From Halobacillus sp. A5 (GTDB lineage: Bacteria > Bacillota > Bacilli > Bacillales > Halobacillaceae), in assembly GCF_024189315.1 (NCBI RefSeq), contig NZ_JAIZEO010000003.1, positions 62,001-126,000 on the forward strand: DNA of 64,000 bases, written 5' to 3'. Of the stretch, positions 9,052 to 18,257 are shown piece by piece. How positions within the stretch are numbered: position 1 is the first letter of the stretch; the number at the start of each line of letters is the position of its first letter. The notes beneath the pieces are model-generated. The model was not told the origin of the DNA, did no database searches, and saw only the letters and a program-made list of their open reading frames with translations. A program made the translations under genes and the position numbers.

Positions 9052-9171
9052 TTACGTGGTCTTTTTTTCTTCGTCTGAATGCTTGTTTCTTGAATCGGCT
9101 TCTGGTTTTCCCCAATAATACAAAAATCCTGCAGAAGAGGCGATGGCAAGTAAAGCGATAATAAATCCCAT
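9052..9171 (-). CDS. Putative 39-residue single-span membrane protein
   Basis: MGFIIALLAIASSAGFLYYWG forms one membrane segment (1-20), followed by a charged tail ending DEEKKTT. GGTGG lies about 8 nt before the ATG. The gene is short but has a coherent start site and composition. Confidence 0.4.
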   Translation of the reverse strand: MGFIIALLAIASSAGFLYYWGKPEADSRNKHSDEEKKTT

Positions 9172-9349
9172 GGAATTCACCACCCGAATGTAAATTTTAG
9201 GCTTCTTTGAATTTATAAATAGAAGTTTACTGATCGAAAGATGCTGTGTCAGGATGCTTTCTAAAAATTCTTGAGGTAACAACATATTTTTACCACAGTA
9301 CCCTGGTAACAAGAAATTAAACTGAATGTCGTGAAAGGGTGAAGGGCTC

Positions 9350-9853
9350 ATCCATTATTTAAAAAAATCATCTAAACTGATGGGAGTGGTCTTTGTTATT
9401 CTTTTTTTAGGCTTGTCCCTATGGATCGTTGGCAGGGAAAACCCTGAAGAGGAACTATCGATAGAAAACAACCTCAGCCCGTCATTTACCGCAAAAGGCT
9501 ATAAATTGACTGGGGAGTAAGGTCGATTTGGGATGTTCGATCCTTCTAACGAACCGGATGAAAGCATTGAATTTAAAGCAAACCATGAAGTTACTGTATA
9601 TGAATTTTACTTCTGGGGCGAGGGGCTGATCGGAGAAAAATACAAGATGATCGCTGTCAATGAGCAAACTAGTGAGGAACGAACATTCAGCGAGAGTCTT
9701 ATTAGTGCTAATCCCGAATAAGAAGAGGTCCCGGGCCAGGCTTTGAGTATGGGTAGAGTGAGCTTTAATGAGCGTGATGCTGGGACGTGGATAATGGAGG
9801 TTTATGTTAACGATACCATTCATTCCAGCTTTCGTGTAGAGGTGGAAGACTAG
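9350..9853 (+). pseudogene. Decayed exported/anchored protein gene with two in-frame TAA stops
   Basis: One reading frame runs 168 codons with only two interruptions, TAA at 9518 and TAA at 9719. It reads HYLKKSSKLMGVVFVILFLG (signal-anchor-like), then a GRFGMFDPSNEPDE segment, a soluble beta-rich part and VNDTIHSSFRVEVED before TAG. The expected start position reads ATC (9350-9352) after GAAGGG, so the start codon may also be lost; the next ATG is at 9380. Three point lesions in an otherwise intact frame indicate recent inactivation. Family not identified. Confidence 0.75.
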
Positions 9854-9880
9854 CAGCCTTTCTCGTTAAAGGTTAAGGTT

Positions 9881-9936
9881 AAAACACATCACGGCCCTTC
9901 CTTTCCATAAAAGAAATAAAAGGACCGTGAGTGTTT
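9881..9936. terminator. Bidirectional terminator-like hairpin
   Basis: AAAACACATCACGG (9881-9894) pairs with CCGTGAGTGTTTT (9924-9936), with A/T ends on both strands. It separates the decayed gene from the convergent antiporter gene. Confidence 0.7.
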
Positions 9937-10028
9937 TAGGGGATGGAACCTGTACAGTTCCATGAGACATCTCCCATTTAAAGTATATGCTCTGTCCAGC
10001 TTCATGCCTGGGTTACGGCCTGATACTC

Positions 10029-11219
10029 TTATTGATTCATTAATTTTTTAGACAGCGGATAGATACCCAGACTCTGGATAATCAAAGAAATCAAAACGGC
10101 CGCAAACCCGAGCGACAGGATCATATCCACATCTCCGCCTCCTTTGGACTGCAGATCCAATATGAGGTAAATGGACATCGTTCCTTTTAAACCGGACCAT
10201 GTGAGTAAAATCGATTCCCGCCAGTTGATTCTGTGCCGCCAATGCGGGAAGAACTGGGTGGTGCTGAAAATAATGAGAAAACGTAAAATCAAGGAAAGCA
10301 AAAAGATAATGATCGCAAAACCCCAGCCGTCAAATACAAGATGTTGAGCGGATTGAATGCCGATTAATAGAAAGATCAAGGCTAATACGGTCAGCTCAAT
10401 TACATTCCAGAAGCCGTCGAGCTTATCACGCAGGTCATTTTCCTTAATCGTACGACCAAATTCAAAGGAAAGCAAGATGCCGGCAAAGACTGTCGCAAGA
10501 ACACCGGAAACATGCAGGTATTCCGCCAGGTTAAACACACCAAATGCTACAACAACCGAAAGCATCACCTGATATTCACGGTTGTGGGTGAAATGCACCG
10601 CTTTACTGAGAAGCCATCCGACTAACGCACCTATGACAGCCCCTCCGAGAGAAACGAGAAGGAATTCACCTAAAAAAGAAAGAGGCGCGAACGATTCTCC
10701 ATTTGTCAGCATCCCGGCAAGAACCGTAAAGATGACGATACTCGTCCCATCATTAATCAACGATTCCCCTTCGACCACGTCGGCGATTTTTTCGTTACCG
10801 GTCGAATTCTTCAATATCGAAGTGACCGACACAGGATCTGTCGGGGTCAAGATCGCAGCGATCATCAACGCCCCAACAAACGATAATGATAAGAACGGTC
10901 CGCTGAGCGCAAATATAGAAGCCCCTAGAAGGATGACTGTAAGTATGATCCCTGCTGAAGCAAGGAAACCGATGATTCCCGCATTTTCCTTAAATCCTTT
11001 TGAAGGAAACCGGTAGGCAGACGAAAACAGCAGCGGCGGAAGGAAAATGTGATAGATCATATCCTTAGTCACTTCAATCGATGCAAAATAAGGAAGCAAG
11101 GAAAGCCCGATTCCGAGCACCACCAGAATGGTAGGGACGGGAACGTTTTCTTGTTTCCTATCTATGGTGAAAACGATATAGCCAATGAATATTAGTAAAA
11201 TAAAATGCGTCGTATGCAA
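10029..11219 (-). CDS. CPA1-family Na+(K+)/H+ antiporter, NhaP-like
   Basis: About 396 residues with roughly 12 membrane segments. CPA1 ion-site signatures are present: TPTDPVS near residue 130 and EGESLINDGT near 155 (the ND motif). The long C-terminal cytoplasmic domain of larger CPA1 members is absent. The TTG at 11219 is preferred because GGGGAGG lies 6 nt upstream; an in-frame ATG at 11237 has an AAGGA with no spacing. Role: sodium/proton exchange for pH and salt homeostasis, fitting a halotolerant host. Confidence 0.88.
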   Translation of the reverse strand: MHTTHFILLIFIGYIVFTIDRKQENVPVPTILVVLGIGLSLLPYFASIEVTKDMIYHIFLPPLLFSSAYRFPSKGFKENAGIIGFLASAGIILTVILLGASIFALSGPFLSLSFVGALMIAAILTPTDPVSVTSILKNSTGNEKIADVVEGESLINDGTSIVIFTVLAGMLTNGESFAPLSFLGEFLLVSLGGAVIGALVGWLLSKAVHFTHNREYQVMLSVVVAFGVFNLAEYLHVSGVLATVFAGILLSFEFGRTIKENDLRDKLDGFWNVIELTVLALIFLLIGIQSAQHLVFDGWGFAIIIFLLSLILRFLIIFSTTQFFPHWRHRINWRESILLTWSGLKGTMSIYLILDLQSKGGGDVDMILSLGFAAVLISLIIQSLGIYPLSKKLMNQ

Positions 11220-11361
11220 CACGGACCTCCCCTTCATTCCTTGACTTCAGCCTATAGTGGTTCATTATCCTATTCACCCATTTATGAAACTTCAAGGGGT
11301 TATTTAGGACTCTCCCTCGTGCATATATTATTACAGCGTGTCAAAACGAGGAGGGAAAGTA

Positions 11362-12162
11362 TTGAGGAATTATAACAATAGTGCTACATTTGAACATTCC
11401 TTTTGGCTGCAGATACTGGGAGACCATGCCAGGTTTATCAGAGATTCGTTATACCCTGATGAACGAGAAATGATCCAGCAGGCAAAGTCATTCGTGAATT
11501 CCTTTGATGAGTATTTAAATATGGTAAGAAACGGACAGCCAGGGGACATGGAGCAGTTCACGAAAAACATACAGGAAATCGTGAAACAGTTCAGGCAATA
11601 TAAATTATCCATATTAGAAAGGCAGCTGCAGGGTAAGATTGGTATTCACTTATCCCCAACATTTATCAATCACATGGTGAACGAACTGGAAGAGTATCTA
11701 CTCGTGCTCGATTATTTAGCGCAGGGAAAGGCTCCACCCGTCTTCCACGAGCTGCATCACCATATGGTATGGCTGCCGGATGCCGGCGGTCATGCGGGCG
11801 CGATTAATGACGAGCTTGATGGAGTTGAAAAACGATTAAAAGAGAAAAGTGCTTTATTTGCGAAACACTTCGAACAATTCTACCTAAAGGCGGTGGAGTT
11901 AACAGGCTATTTGCGGACGAATCTGGATAGTTTCCCCGCATTATCGAGGTTTAATTCTGAAGTAGACATGGAGCTGCAGCTATTTAAAGGATTCCTGAGG
12001 GAACTGGAGGAGATGGAATTATCCGAAACGGTATTAAGCACCTTCTCCGCTTTAATGGCTGATCATATGGCCAGGGAAGAATGTTACTATTTATACAAAA
12101 TCGCGGAATCTGCGCAAGGCGAATATCCAGCCTGTGATCCGACTAAGCCGAGGACGGAGTAG
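11362..12162 (+). CDS. DUF2935 family protein
   Basis: 266 residues with the two-part helical architecture of DUF2935. His/Glu-rich helices such as EHSFWLQILGDHARFI near the N-terminus, VFHELHHHMVWLPDAGGHAG at the centre and LMADHMAREECYY near the end suggest a metal-binding bundle. TTG start at 11362, preceded by GAGGAGGG; the longer frame to 11338 has no ribosome site. Function unknown. Confidence 0.85.
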   Translation: MRNYNNSATFEHSFWLQILGDHARFIRDSLYPDEREMIQQAKSFVNSFDEYLNMVRNGQPGDMEQFTKNIQEIVKQFRQYKLSILERQLQGKIGIHLSPTFINHMVNELEEYLLVLDYLAQGKAPPVFHELHHHMVWLPDAGGHAGAINDELDGVEKRLKEKSALFAKHFEQFYLKAVELTGYLRTNLDSFPALSRFNSEVDMELQLFKGFLRELEEMELSETVLSTFSALMADHMAREECYYLYKIAESAQGEYPACDPTKPRTE

Positions 12163-12173
12163 AGATAGATAGT

Positions 12174-12261
12174 AAAAAAGTACAGTGATGTAAAAGTCCG
12201 GGGGAAGTAGTGATGATGACTGTTATGACCATTACATTTTCGGGCTTTTATGTCACTTTTT
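12174..12261 (+). terminator. Long hairpin terminator after the DUF2935 gene
   Basis: The arm at 12174-12200 (AAAAAAGTACAGTGATG then TAAAAGTCCG) pairs imperfectly with 12241-12261 (CGGGCTTTTATGTCAC then TTTTT). The 40-nt centre is unusually long for a simple terminator. Confidence 0.6.
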
Positions 12262-12583
12262 CACATGAGAGGGTAATGTATTTATGTTTAATTTTACATA
12301 TTATAAAATAGATGTATAACAAACTTCGTCTCCTATATTGATAGATGGTTAAACAAATTATATGATATAAAAAAGTGCATCAAAGAATTGTATTTATTTA
12401 GATCACAGGTTATAAAAAATATACTAGAATATCATAACCATCTTCCTCATAAGTGAGAGCATAGTTAGCGATATGGATTATAATGGTGTGCAAGAAGTCC
12501 GGATTTGGTAATAGGGAATCGTTGGTGTATTGTTTCTAAACTCTATAATTATTATGGTGAAAAAAGTTAAAGGGGCGGATCCT

Positions 12584-13417
12584 ATGGTACAGTCTTATGG
12601 TTATTCCAAGCAATTTAAAGAATTCTTTATAGAAAATAGTAAGGCCTTTGAACAAACTCTTTTATCGGAAGCGGTAAATGTTCAGGATAAGATTGATGAA
12701 ATTATGCGCGTGGGAAACATCGACCTTGTTAACAATGCGCATAACTTAGTTATGTATATTATTAATGGGAAAGATGAATCTTTGAAGAAATTCGCTGAAC
12801 AAGAGGGGATTGCCTGGGCCGCGCACTCCATTGATTTATCATTCAAATTAGAATGGGTCCATTCTATACGTAGAACATTGTGGTTATTTATTGAAAAATA
12901 CTATAAGGAAAACGATAATAACCAAATGATGGATTTTTTCCGGCTGGAAACCGAAATTAACAATCGTGTAGATGACTTTTTAAATACCTTCTTCATACGT
13001 TATTCAACCTATAAGGATGCATTAATTAAGGATCAGCAACAGTTGGTGGAAAATCTTTCAGTCCCAATTATCCCTATTAATGAATCGATCTCCGTTCTTC
13101 CTCTAATCGGTACAATGGATACTAACCGTGTAGAAACCCTTCAAGAAAAAGTATTAACAAAGGTTTCTGAATTAAGGATTTCCACATTGATTCTGGATTT
13201 ATCCGGAGTCGCCATCATGGATCAAGATTCTATCATCGACTTAAAAAAGAGTATTGACGGCATAAACATGATGGGCTGCGATACGGTCATAACTGGTTTT
13301 AGGAAAGAAATTGTACAAGAAGTATTGAATACCGAGCTCACATTCAATCATCAAACCGAAACCTTAGCTACCCTGCAACAAGCGTTAAGCAAGTATTTTC
13401 TCCCTCAACTAGATTAG
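12584..13417 (+). CDS. RsbR-like stressosome protein (N-terminal globin-like domain + STAS)
   Basis: 277 residues. N-terminal helical sensor domain (about 1-150) and C-terminal STAS domain (about 163-272; LPLIGTMDTNRVETL then LDLSGVAIMDQDSI). The first RsbR phospho-Thr position is kept (T180 in MDT), but the position matching the second (DT in DTMVAHQ) is Gln214. A second, canonical RsbR lies at 47500. ATG at 12584 with AAAGGGGCGG upstream. Likely a variant stressosome subunit affecting sigma-B activation. Confidence 0.85.
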   Translation: MVQSYGYSKQFKEFFIENSKAFEQTLLSEAVNVQDKIDEIMRVGNIDLVNNAHNLVMYIINGKDESLKKFAEQEGIAWAAHSIDLSFKLEWVHSIRRTLWLFIEKYYKENDNNQMMDFFRLETEINNRVDDFLNTFFIRYSTYKDALIKDQQQLVENLSVPIIPINESISVLPLIGTMDTNRVETLQEKVLTKVSELRISTLILDLSGVAIMDQDSIIDLKKSIDGINMMGCDTVITGFRKEIVQEVLNTELTFNHQTETLATLQQALSKYFLPQLD

Positions 13418-13780
13418 ATAAAAAAGAGTGACACCCTATTTTGCATAAAGCTGGTTTATAATTTTGCCTTTGATGGCAGCCGCACAAATCCGAAGGTTCG
13501 CTACGCTGGAAAATACCCCAATTCGAATCATCCTGTACTTTTGATAAATTGCTCCTTCACCTTCCCATGATAGTGAAGGAGGACAGGTCTTAGCAGTATG
13601 TTATAAAATAAATGGCAGCCACGCCAGAAGTTTTCCATGATGTTAGAGACAATTATCTAGAGGTCATTGGTCGAGTGTTGCAGTATAACAGTCAAAATAA
13701 AAAACTTTATTGATCGCTGCTCCTCCAAATCATGCGGGGACCTGAGTATCAGGACTTTCGCGAAACCTTCCCAGTATTTC
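13418..13780. other. Gene-poor region with a short remnant
   Basis: Contains a hairpin CTCCTTCAC / GTGAAGGAG (13552-13581) and a 33-codon open stretch at 13612-13713 (AATPEVFHDVRDNYLEVIGR) that looks like a gene fragment but is not identified. It marks the left border of the cassette-like region. Confidence 0.4.
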
Positions 13781-13948
13781 TTAATCGTTCTTATTACGGG
13801 CAATTTCTTGAATTCCTTTAGAGATTTCTCTTAGATGCCAGTTTCTATCTCTTTGAACATTTAAAAGAGTAAAGGCAAACCATACAATAAAACCTATGGC
13901 TGCTATATTTATAATTAGAGGAATGAATGCTGCTAATGAAATATTCAT
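13781..13948 (-). CDS. Small single-span membrane protein
   Basis: 55 residues: a hydrophobic segment (residues 4-30, ending IVWFAFTLLN) followed by a charged amphipathic tail (REISKGIQEIARNKND). AAAGGAGACATAAA precedes the ATG, a strong site. The layout resembles DUF4083-type small membrane proteins of bacilli; the assignment is tentative. Confidence 0.55.
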   Translation of the reverse strand: MNISLAAFIPLIINIAAIGFIVWFAFTLLNVQRDRNWHLREISKGIQEIARNKND

Positions 13949-14166
13949 TTTATGTCTCCTTTACGGCTTAATAATGTAGAAAAATAAAAAAGCCAAGAGC
14001 TGGGCTCTCGACTAATATCGCTAACTTAATTATAACACAGGAGGTTCTTTGTGTGATTGAAGCAAGTTAATATCATTTTTTTAGGTTGAACTATTAACAC
14101 AATAGAATCTGTATCTGTTTTAAGTAATGCTATACATGCCATAAGCAAGTACTTAAAGTAAGATTG

Positions 14167-14215
14167 CTTTGAATTCGAATCTTCAAGTAATGGAAGCACT
14201 TCCTTTAATGATTAA
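14167..14215 (+). repeat. Cassette repeat, divergent A copy at the 3' end of arr
   Basis: TTTGAATTCGAA (14168-14179) is followed by TCTTCAAGTAA, TGGAAGC and an ACTTCC start, the A-then-G-block order of the array element. It lies immediately past the minus-strand arr stop, so it keeps plus orientation although this gene is reversed. Confidence 0.6.
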
Positions 14216-14628
14216 TCGTATATAACATCTTTTCCTTGTTCGCGTAATTTTTTTAAAGAGGTAAGCATATGATTTATTTCTTCATCTGAATGTCTTTCCC
14301 ATGAACTTAATTCAGCCACGATTCTCAAAGGCGATTTAGATCTATAAGAGCGAGTAGGGTTTCCGGGGAATTTCTGGTCAGTTAAGTTAGGATCATTTTC
14401 AAAATCACCTAATGGTTCCACAATATAAATTCTTTCTTTTGATTTAGCTTTTGCTAATTCAGCACCCCATTTAGCAGCATCTAATGTTGCCGTGAAGTAT
14501 ATATAGTTGGATTTTTTGGCTTGGTAATTTGATAGGTGTTGAGATTCTAACAGATCTTCAATTTTTAGTTCTGCTTTAGTACCATGAAAGAAAGGACCAT
14601 TATCTAAGACCTCTTTATTTTCATTCAT
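14212..14628 (-). CDS. arr: NAD+-dependent rifampin ADP-ribosyltransferase
   Basis: 138 residues, the normal size for Arr enzymes. FFHGTK (H15), YIYFTA (Y44) and NDPNLTDQKFPGNPTRSYRS (D79) match the Arr catalytic H-Y-D positions and signature. The family inactivates rifamycins by ADP-ribosylating the ansa-chain hydroxyl. AGAGGTG precedes the ATG. It is reversed relative to the array and sits at its left edge; arr genes are also known as integron cassettes elsewhere. Confidence 0.92.
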   Translation of the reverse strand: MNENKEVLDNGPFFHGTKAELKIEDLLESQHLSNYQAKKSNYIYFTATLDAAKWGAELAKAKSKERIYIVEPLGDFENDPNLTDQKFPGNPTRSYRSKSPLRIVAELSSWERHSDEEINHMLTSLKKLREQGKDVIYD

Positions 14629-14882
14629 ACAGCTGCACCTCTCATCTTTTTGATTTGTACCTAATAGTATAGAAGAGGAATTATAGAAAGAGTAGTCTAT
14701 AAATAAGATACAATTGGTAGTATAATGAAAGTAGAGGAAAGAAGTTAAACGATAATTACTTATTAAATTCGTTCTTACTAGCAGTCAATTTTTACGGTTC
14801 CTGCTGATACTATGCATCGAACTCGCTCCATAGAACGGACAGATTTTTTTGAAAAAGCAAGTAATGGCATAAGAGGGCACAA

Positions 14883-14917
14883 GGGCGATTATTCCATAAG
14901 AATAGTTGCCTTTTTTA
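14883..14917 (+). repeat. Cassette repeat, B hairpin
   Basis: GGGCGATTATTCCATAAG then AATAGTTGCCTTTTTT: a terminator-like B hairpin with the ATAA-type loop. No A part is seen to its left. The 430 bp between arr and the next gene hold little else. Confidence 0.6.
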
Positions 14918-15058
14918 TTTTAAAATTCGTGCAGGGAAATGGAAAAGTCCATTAAATATTTTGGTAAGAGATACATTTATATTTATTTGTGATGCTTGGT
15001 GCCGGGGTGCCATCGAATTCGGTATGATATTAAAGGACTAAATTGGAGGGAATATAAA

Positions 15059-15550
15059 ATGGATGTAAAGACACTTTTGTTACAACAGTGGGCAAGCTGC
15101 TTGGATGAAGAAGACTGGTTCCCACCACTGGAAAAAGTGCTGGAGGATATCACTTTGGAACAGGCAGTTTGGAAACCAGCTGACGGGACAATGAATTCCA
15201 TCTAGGAATTAGTTTGTCATTTGCTTTTCTATGAAAAGAGACTCCTGATGCGATATCTTGGTGAAACAGCGAATGAACCACAGGCAGAAAATAATGAATC
15301 TACATTTCGATTACCCACTGAGACGTTAGATAATTGGAAGGAAACCAAACAAGAATACTTTCATGTTCATCGTGAACTTGAAAAAATACTAGCAAAATCA
15401 GAACAAGAAGATTTGTATAGACAGATCCCTGGTGAACGATCATTAGTGCTTGAGCTGAAGAGTTTAGCATTGCACAACGCATATCATATTGGGCAAATTG
15501 TATTTCTTAGTAAAATGCAAGGAGCTTGGACAGGGAAACGCAGCTTTTAA
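15059..15550 (+). pseudogene. DinB-family gene interrupted by one in-frame TAG
   Basis: A single 164-codon frame from ATG 15059 (GGAGGG upstream) to TAA 15550 with one TAG at 15203-15205, where a Trp codon is plausible (NSI-stop-ELVCHL). The protein has the DinB/YfiT four-helix pattern: an N-terminal LLLQQWASCLDEEDW, a central HLLFYEKRLLMRYL and a C-terminal HNAYHIGQIVFLSKMQGAW carrying the usual His. The frame is otherwise intact. DinB proteins are metal-binding putative thiol-dependent enzymes. Probably inactive. Confidence 0.8.
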
Positions 15551-15565
15551 ATAATTAAATTAGCT

Positions 15566-15612
15566 TATTATACGAGGGGGCGATTGTTCAATATGGACAA
15601 TGCTTTTTCCAC
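15566..15612 (+). repeat. Cassette repeat, B copy
   Basis: GGGGGC (15576-15581), then GATTGTTCAATATGGACAAT and GCTTTTT. The palindromic A part is not recognisable upstream. Confidence 0.7.
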
Positions 15613-15667
15613 GAGGCAGGATTGGTTTGAAGCGTGCTTTGTTTATTAATCAGGGAAGAGGTTCTAA

Positions 15668-16474
15668 ATGTCAAACAACATAAATGAAGAAAAACTAACA
15701 GGAGGGAATGTTTCAAACGTATATCGTTTGGAAGATACTGTTCGACGAGAGTTAAAGCCTGATAGTTTTAAAATTCATAAACTATTGCTGCATTTGGAAA
15801 GGAAAAGTTTTGATTATGCTCCCAGGTTTTTAGGTGTTGATGAAAAAAATAGAGAGGTATTATCATTTATTGAAGGAGAAGCTGGTAATTATCCTTTGAA
15901 AAAATATATGTGGTCTAAAGATGTTTTAAAAGAAATAGCACATATGCTTCGTCTCTATCATGATGCAGTTAGTGATTTTCCGGCATTAAATGAGTGGAAA
16001 CCAATTGATAATACTCCTAATAACTTAGAGGTTTTATGTCATAACGATTTTGCCATATACAATATTATTTTTAATCATGAACAGCCAGTGGGTATTATTG
16101 ATTTTGATGTTGCTGCTCCAGGACCAAGACTCTGGGATATCGCTTATACCCTTTACACATGCGTTCCTTAAAGTAGACTTTATCATACAGAAACAGGTAA
16201 GGCTGTCTATTATAATCCTTCCCATGATGCTGAGAGGATAAAAAGAAGAGTTAAGTTGTTTTTTGATTCCTACGGTATTAAAGGAATGGAAAAAGGTTAT
16301 TTAGAGATGGTATTGTTGCGGCTAGAAGGGTTATGTAAATACTTGAAAAGAAGAGCCAGTGAAGGAGACACTGCTTTTCAAAGAATGATTGACGAGGGAC
16401 ATCTTGAACATTATGAAAGCGAAATTAAATTCATTAATGAACATGGAAGAGAGTGGGTTATACCGCTAGAATAG
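15668..16474 (+). pseudogene. Aminoglycoside phosphotransferase-family kinase gene with one in-frame TAA
   Basis: One 269-codon frame from ATG 15668 to TAG 16474, broken only by TAA at 16169-16171. The APH fold is clear: VLCHNDFAIYNIIF (catalytic HxDxxxxN, with N in the ND pair), IIDFDVAAPGPRLWDIAY (metal-binding DFD) just before the stop, and a C-terminal helical part (RVKLFFDSYGI, LLRLEGLCKYLKRR) after it. Such kinases act on aminoglycosides, choline or other small molecules. Truncation removes the C-terminal helices, so it is probably inactive unless read through. Confidence 0.82.
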
Positions 16475-16550
16475 TTGGAATAAGAGATCTAGAAGTGGAA
16501 GGTTACCTAATATCTTGAATTGATAAATGTCATTATTCCAGAAATGGTCC

Positions 16551-16615
16551 GTTATCTTGAATTCAAGTATTCCACATAAGGGCAGGATAATGGAAGACTT
16601 GACTTCGAGATATTT
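16551..16615 (+). repeat. Cassette repeat with A and inverted C parts
   Basis: A: TATCTTGAATTCAAG (16553-16567). C: GAAGACTTGACTTCGAGATA (16593-16612), an inverted partner of A. Between them is only AGGGCAGG, so the B hairpin is short or lost. A second partial A (TATCTTGAATTGAT) starts at 16510. Confidence 0.7.
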
Positions 16616-16738
16616 TTCTAGAAAATCAATTTTACAATAAAGGATTATATAGATTTTATGTTGAACTATGGAAGAGTGTGGAATAAATGTCTTATGAAAA
16701 TTGAGTATTATAAGTTTAATTATGAGGAGGAATATAGA

Positions 16739-17308
16739 GTGAAAGTAGCATTTGTTATTTTTGAGGATTTAACTGCATTAGATTTTGTGGGAGTTTACGA
16801 TGCTGTTACAAGATTAAAAACCATGAATTTTATTCCAGAGTTAGAATGGGAAATTTGTTCGTTTACTGAACGAGTTGTTGATGGTACAGGGCTAACTTTC
16901 ACTCCAACAAAAGTAAACGAACCTCTTGATACATATGACATGATTATAGTTCCTGGGGGATTTGGTACAAGAAGGTTGGTTGGTGATAGGACTTTTATGG
17001 AATGGTTAAAAACTTCAAAACCATGTAAATTAAAGGCTTCTGTGTGTACTGGTTCTTTGTTATATGGTTCAGCAGGTTTCTTAAATGGGAAATCAGCTAC
17101 AACTCACCCTAGTGCTTTTGAAAATCTTAAGAAGTATTGTACAGTGGTCGATGATAGAATTGTAGATGAAGGTGATGTCATCACTGCAAGGGGTGTAAGT
17201 TCCTCCATTGATTTAGGACTTTATCTTTGTGAAAAATTAGCAGGACATGAGGCAAAAGAAAAAATTCGTATCCAAATGGATTATCAAACGGATTATGTTA
17301 GCTATTAA
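16739..17308 (+). CDS. DJ-1/PfpI-family protein
   Basis: 189 residues. The fold signatures are KVAFVIFEDLTALDFVGVYD at the N-terminus and the nucleophile elbow with Cys in KASVCTGSLLYGSAG. Family members include glyoxalases/deglycases, amidases and AraC-like transcription factors; this one is the domain alone. The GTG at 16739 is chosen because GAGGAGG lies 8 nt upstream. Lies between two repeats as a single-gene cassette. Confidence 0.85.
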   Translation: MKVAFVIFEDLTALDFVGVYDAVTRLKTMNFIPELEWEICSFTERVVDGTGLTFTPTKVNEPLDTYDMIIVPGGFGTRRLVGDRTFMEWLKTSKPCKLKASVCTGSLLYGSAGFLNGKSATTHPSAFENLKKYCTVVDDRIVDEGDVITARGVSSSIDLGLYLCEKLAGHEAKEKIRIQMDYQTDYVSY

Positions 17309-17350
17309 ACTAAATGGGGCTATTGCTCAATATAGTGCTTGCTTTCAACA
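17309..17350 (+). repeat. Cassette repeat, B copy
   Basis: GGGGC (17316-17320), then TATTGCTCAATATAGTGCTT. Starts directly at the stop codon of the DJ-1 gene. Confidence 0.65.
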
Positions 17351-17413
17351 CTTAATGAGGTTAAATTAAATCGAAGCTAAGATAAAAGGGGAATAGTTGT
17401 GGGAAGGAAAACT

Positions 17414-17473
17414 ATGAACTTAGTAAAGCTGTTAGTGGGAGTAGTAGTAGGAATTGCAATTTATGAAGGGTAA
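17414..17473 (+). CDS. Putative 19-residue membrane microprotein
   Basis: MNLVKLLVGVVVGIAIYEG, one hydrophobic span, with GGAAGG 6 nt before the ATG. It is the only open frame in its inter-repeat interval. It could equally be a truncated gene. Confidence 0.3.
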   Translation: MNLVKLLVGVVVGIAIYEG

Positions 17474-17545
17474 AAGTATTATTCTTTTAAGTGATAATTA
17501 TATGTGTAGTTAACTAACAGGTGTGTTATTTAAAGAGTGTTTCAA

Positions 17546-17612
17546 TTTATCTCGAAATCAAGTCTTATTGAAACTGGGCTTATCTTCAAGAAGGAGCTCT
17601 ATTATTATTAAG
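17546..17612 (+). repeat. Cassette repeat, A + degenerate B
   Basis: TATCTCGAAATCAAGTCTTA (17548-17567), then ACTGGGC and TTATCTTCAAGAAGGAGCTC. Typical spacing between A and the G block. Confidence 0.75.
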
Positions 17613-17644
17613 TAAAGCAGAAGATGTATTGAGGTGCAAATAGG

Positions 17645-18112
17645 ATGTCAAATATAGAATTAAAAATAATTACTTCTGACAATTGGAGAGAAGCCCTTGA
17701 ATTATCCGTATACGAAGAACAACAGAAATTTGTTGCTTCAGTTAATCCTCCAGTTGCTATTGCACTTGCTAAAGCATATGTAAGACCTGGTGGAAAAATG
17801 GTTGAGCCATATGGGATTTATTATAATAAAAAGATGGTAGGATTTTTCAATTTGCATTATACGGCTAGTAGTACAGACGATTATTGGATTTTTCATTTTT
17901 TCATAGATAAAAGATTTCAACGAAATGGATTAGGCTTAAAAGCATTTCGAGAATTGATGAGACAAATCAAACAAAATCATCCTGCCTGTTATCGTATGCG
18001 TTTAACGGTCCATCCAGAAAATGAAGCAGGGAAAAATTTTTATTTAAAAGTTGGATTTTCGGAAGACAATATTTTGACATTTGATGAGCCTACCTATTCA
18101 ATATTCATATAA
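17645..18112 (+). CDS. GNAT-family N-acetyltransferase
   Basis: 155 residues. Acetyl-CoA motif A is visible as FFIDKRFQRNGLGLKAFREL, and the C-terminal NEAGKNFYLKVGF matches motif B. The N-terminal part (VYEEQQKFVASVNPP) resembles SpeG/PaiA- or BltD-like spermine/aminoglycoside acetyltransferases, but the substrate is unknown. GAGGTG lies 10 nt before the ATG. Single-gene cassette. Confidence 0.85.
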   Translation: MSNIELKIITSDNWREALELSVYEEQQKFVASVNPPVAIALAKAYVRPGGKMVEPYGIYYNKKMVGFFNLHYTASSTDDYWIFHFFIDKRFQRNGLGLKAFRELMRQIKQNHPACYRMRLTVHPENEAGKNFYLKVGFSEDNILTFDEPTYSIFI

Positions 18113-18135
18113 CAAATTTTCGGAGAACATGACTA

Positions 18136-18178
18136 TATTCGGGGCGTTTGCTCAACACGAGTAATCCCTTCTTTAATT
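18136..18178 (+). repeat. Cassette repeat, B copy
   Basis: GGGGC (18141-18145), then GTTTGCTCAACACGAGTAAT and a T-rich end. No palindromic A is seen. Confidence 0.65.
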
Positions 18179-18257
18179 AGGGAAGGAAGTCTAGAAGTTA
18201 TTGTAGAAAATGGATAGTGGAAAGTGTAAGGGAGAGTTGATTAATTAGGGGGAGGAT

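Noticed and set aside
15059-16474. Stop-codon recoding (Pyl/Sec or suppressor use) in array genes
   Set aside because: TAA, TAG and TGA all serve as normal stops in neighbouring genes, the interrupted genes use different stops, and no recoding element was seen. Loss of function is simpler.
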